Shown: positions 62,215-64,000 of the stretch, in pieces
Numbering within the stretch: position 1 is the stretch's first letter
How the letters are laid out: each line of letters opens with the position of its first letter
Origin: JAGTVG01 sp964543195
Lineage (GTDB): Bacteria; Bacteroidota; Bacteroidia; Cytophagales; Cyclobacteriaceae
Length of the DNA stretch: 64,000 bases
Direction: 5' to 3'
Assembly (NCBI GenBank): GCA_964543195.1
Contig: CAZIXF010000007.1
Span: 1 to 64,000, forward strand
The notes under the pieces: generated by a model
What the model saw: the letters and a program-made list of their open reading frames with translations, nothing else
Databases searched by the model: none
What the model was told of the DNA's origin: nothing
Made by a program: the position numbers and the translations under genes

Positions 62215-62907
62215 TCATTCGTAGACCTCGCAGATCTCATCAAGTCCCTTCCTCCGGATGTCCGGCACCCAGGTTTCTTCCGCCGGATAACCCACTGGAA
62301 TAAGAAGGAATGGTCGTTCATTTTCCGGACGGTTCAGAATTTCCTTTAAAAAATTCATCGGACTTGGCGTATGGGTCAGGGCGGCAAGCCCGGCATGATG
62401 AATGGCCAGGATCAGGTTTCCGCAGGCAAGCCCCACAGACTCATTTACATAATAATTATTGGTTTTTTCTCCCCGGGCATCCACCTCATAAGGTTTTTTA
62501 AATACCACTACCAGCCAGGGGGCCGTTTCAAGAAACGGTTTATGCCAGTCTGTTCCCAAAGGTTTAAGGTCTTCAAGCCAGCCATCGCTCATCCGGTTAT
62601 GATAATTTTCATATTCTTCCTTCTCGGCCCCTTCCCTGATCTTTCTTTTCAGATCCGGATCGGATACCAGGCAGAATGTCCAGGGTTGTTTATTTGCACC
62701 GGAAGGCGCTGTGGAAGCCGTCTTAACTATGTTTTCCAGCACTTTACGTGGGACCGGTCTGTCCGAAAACGAGCGAACCGATCTTCTGGTGCAAGCCATC
62801 TGATAGAAACTTTCCGTGCGTTGCAGAAGCTCCTCTCCGGTACGTGTTTCGGTTCTATAACGGACATATGCGTTACCGTCAATGTTTTTTGAGTCTTTGT
62901 TGGCCAT
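62215..62907 (-). CDS. Nitroreductase-family flavoprotein, iodotyrosine deiodinase-like
   Basis: A 230-residue FMN enzyme. The N-terminal RRSVRSFSDRPVP and STAPSGANKQPW segments bind FMN. The insert around residues 95-125 has E98, Y102 and K123, at the same relative spacing (+4, +21) as the substrate-binding Glu, Tyr and Lys of vertebrate iodotyrosine deiodinase, and the flanking sequence (DLKPLGTDWHKPFLETAP, TPSPMN, LLIPVGYP) is also alike. It should reductively dehalogenate halotyrosines or a similar substrate. It is 29 bp downstream of the nucleotidyltransferase gene. Confidence 0.85.
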   Translation of the reverse strand: MANKDSKNIDGNAYVRYRTETRTGEELLQRTESFYQMACTRRSVRSFSDRPVPRKVLENIVKTASTAPSGANKQPWTFCLVSDPDLKRKIREGAEKEEYENYHNRMSDGWLEDLKPLGTDWHKPFLETAPWLVVVFKKPYEVDARGEKTNNYYVNESVGLACGNLILAIHHAGLAALTHTPSPMNFLKEILNRPENERPFLLIPVGYPAEETWVPDIRRKGLDEICEVYE

Positions 62908-62936
62908 GGCATGATTATTTATACATATAGATCGGG

Positions 62937-63674
62937 TTATAAATATAGATCGGGGTCTGTGTTATTTGCTTCTTTTAACTGATCAGGTGAACCGATATCG
63001 ATCCATAGATTGTTTTCAGCATGATATCCGATGATGCGATGGCCTTTTTCCATCAGATCAAGATAAAAAGGAATGATGGGAAATTTTTCCTTTTCGTCCA
63101 TCAGTCGGAAAATTTCAGGGTTGATCACATGGATCCCGCAGAAGCCGAAATGATTTAATGATTGGTCGCGCTTTGCAGCAATTACCTCCTTTTGGTGTGA
63201 ATCCCGGTTTTCCCAACCCGATAAATTCATTTCCGGATCAAACAAAAGCCCCTGAGGAAGGTCCGTTTTTTTTACTGCCAGTGTGACCAGAGCCGATCTG
63301 TTTCGGTGATGCCTGAATAAGGCTCTGAGATCAATATCCGTGATCTCATCCACATTATGAAGAAGGAATGGCTGATCATTATCCAGGAACCAGGAGGCTT
63401 TTTTAATGGCTCCACCTGTATCCAGCAGTTGGTCCCTTTCGTCGGAATACTGGATGGAAAGTCCGAAATCATTATTTTTTTCGATATATTCTGTGATCTG
63501 GCCGGCAAGATAATGCAGGTTGATGATCACCTCATGAAAACCCTGTTTTTTCAGTTGTCTTAAAATAATTCCGATCATCGGTATGCCTCCTACCTTTACC
63601 ATCGCCTTGGGCATGGTATCGGTAATGGGCTTCAGCCTGGTTCCCAGCCCGGCAGCCAGAATCATTGCTTTCAT
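62937..63674 (-). CDS. Sugar-1-phosphate nucleotidyltransferase (MurU-like)
   Basis: A 245-residue enzyme with the signature AMILAAGLGTRLKPITD (about 3-19), PKAMVKVGG, and the metal Asp in HNVDEITD. It transfers a nucleotide to a sugar 1-phosphate. Length and order resemble MurU (MurNAc-1-P uridylyltransferase) or mannose-1-phosphate guanylyltransferases. Its ATG overlaps the stop of the preceding gene (ATGA), whose product probably includes a sugar kinase, as in the AmgK-MurU cell-wall recycling route. Confidence 0.8.
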   Translation of the reverse strand: MKAMILAAGLGTRLKPITDTMPKAMVKVGGIPMIGIILRQLKKQGFHEVIINLHYLAGQITEYIEKNNDFGLSIQYSDERDQLLDTGGAIKKASWFLDNDQPFLLHNVDEITDIDLRALFRHHRNRSALVTLAVKKTDLPQGLLFDPEMNLSGWENRDSHQKEVIAAKRDQSLNHFGFCGIHVINPEIFRLMDEKEKFPIIPFYLDLMEKGHRIIGYHAENNLWIDIGSPDQLKEANNTDPDLYL

Positions 63675-64000
63675 ATACCCAGTTTTTTCAATTCCTGTTC
63701 CCGGTGATAAACCACCACATCGATCCCGTCGGTAAAATGACCGGTCAGCATTTCTTTCAGTTTTTCAGCACAATATACCGACCGATGTTGTCCGCCGGTA
63801 CACCCGAAGTTTATCATCAGGTGTGTGAACTTCTTCTTAAGATAGGTTTCAATCGAATTTTTAACAAGGTTGAAGGTATCTTTTACAAATTGATCGGCAT
63901 CACTTTCGGATTGAAGGAACCGGATCACATCCTTATCGCGGCCACTCATATTCTTGAATTCGTCATACCGGCCGGGATTGTGTATTGCCCGGCAGTCAAA
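63671..64000 (-). CDS. RapZ C-terminal domain protein, truncated by window edge
   Basis: The reading frame is open to the window edge. The visible 109 residues begin FDCRAIHNPGRYDEFKN, then continue to GRDKDVIRFL and NFGCTGGQHRSVYCAEKL, the signature of the RapZ C-terminal domain that senses glucosamine 6-phosphate in other bacteria. The N-terminal part lies outside. In Bacteroidota this domain is often fused to an aminoglycoside-phosphotransferase-like (AmgK-type) kinase; that would fit the MurU-like neighbour but cannot be seen here. Confidence 0.8.
   Translation of the reverse strand, partial: FDCRAIHNPGRYDEFKNMSGRDKDVIRFLQSESDADQFVKDTFNLVKNSIETYLKKKFTHLMINFGCTGGQHRSVYCAEKLKEMLTGHFTDGIDVVVYHREQELKKLGI

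Noticed and set aside
1..64000. tRNA, rRNA, riboswitch or replication origin
   Set aside because: No cloverleaf, rRNA-like sequence, known riboswitch core or DnaA-box cluster was noticed by eye; a covariance-model scan was not possible.

Overview
The window looks like a chromosomal segment of a Bacteroidota bacterium, most likely a Bacteroidales or Marinilabiliales-type lineage. The evidence is a FecI-like sigma factor, a FecR anti-sigma factor and an STN-domain TonB receptor followed by DUF4249; many lipoproteins; signal peptides ending in GQ or AQ; weak Shine-Dalgarno sequences; and promoter boxes of the Bacteroidota type TAnnTTTG. No rRNA or tRNA gene, CRISPR array, prophage or intact insertion sequence was seen. 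Mobile DNA survives only as relics.

Layout. 1-3.1 kb: the end of a dispersed repeat, a Tat-exported Gfo/Idh/MocA oxidoreductase, and a cNMP-binding/SpoIIE phosphatase. 3.6-12.5 kb: a probable metal-handling block on the + strand: CopA-type ATPase, small HMA protein, TonB receptor, two M16 peptidases and a His-rich DUF4625-like lipoprotein. It ends at a 34-bp tandem repeat array. 12.8-19.2 kb: sigma, anti-sigma, TonB receptor and lipoproteins, closed by a terminator. 19.3-23.1 kb: DinB-like protein, broken TonB receptor, TPR lipoprotein, VAT1-like reductase. 23.1-29.2 kb: a minus-strand operon (GH20 hexosaminidase, aromatic amino acid decarboxylase, TrmH) divergent from a NagX-like acyltransferase, suggesting use of amino-sugar glycans. 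29.3-39 kb: unusual pyruvate kinase, SDR, RlmD, LipA and a penicillin acylase family protein. 39-42.6 kb: a possible small RNA, an outer-membrane protein relic, a beta-propeller protein, DUF4230, and repeats. 42.1-44 kb: folE and queD sit between two direct copies of a 238-bp structured repeat. 44-50.5 kb: eukaryote-like tandem phosphofructokinase and two secreted proteins. 50.8-62.1 kb: trpEGDCFBA-aroF-hisHAFIE-ctlX, with a legible attenuator at the front. 62.2-64 kb: an iodotyrosine deiodinase-like nitroreductase, a MurU-like nucleotidyltransferase and a RapZ C-terminal domain running off the edge.

The most informative items are: (1) a complete trp attenuator (consensus promoter, leader peptide with four Trp codons that may be leaderless, antiterminator and terminator) that seems to control trp, DAHP synthase and half of the his pathway together; (2) three copies of an unidentified hairpin-rich repeat, two bracketing folE-queD; (3) a candidate small RNA near 39.4-39.5 kb; (4) the copper ATPase/TonB/M16/DUF4625 block. 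Functions are read from motifs and context only; no database search was possible.
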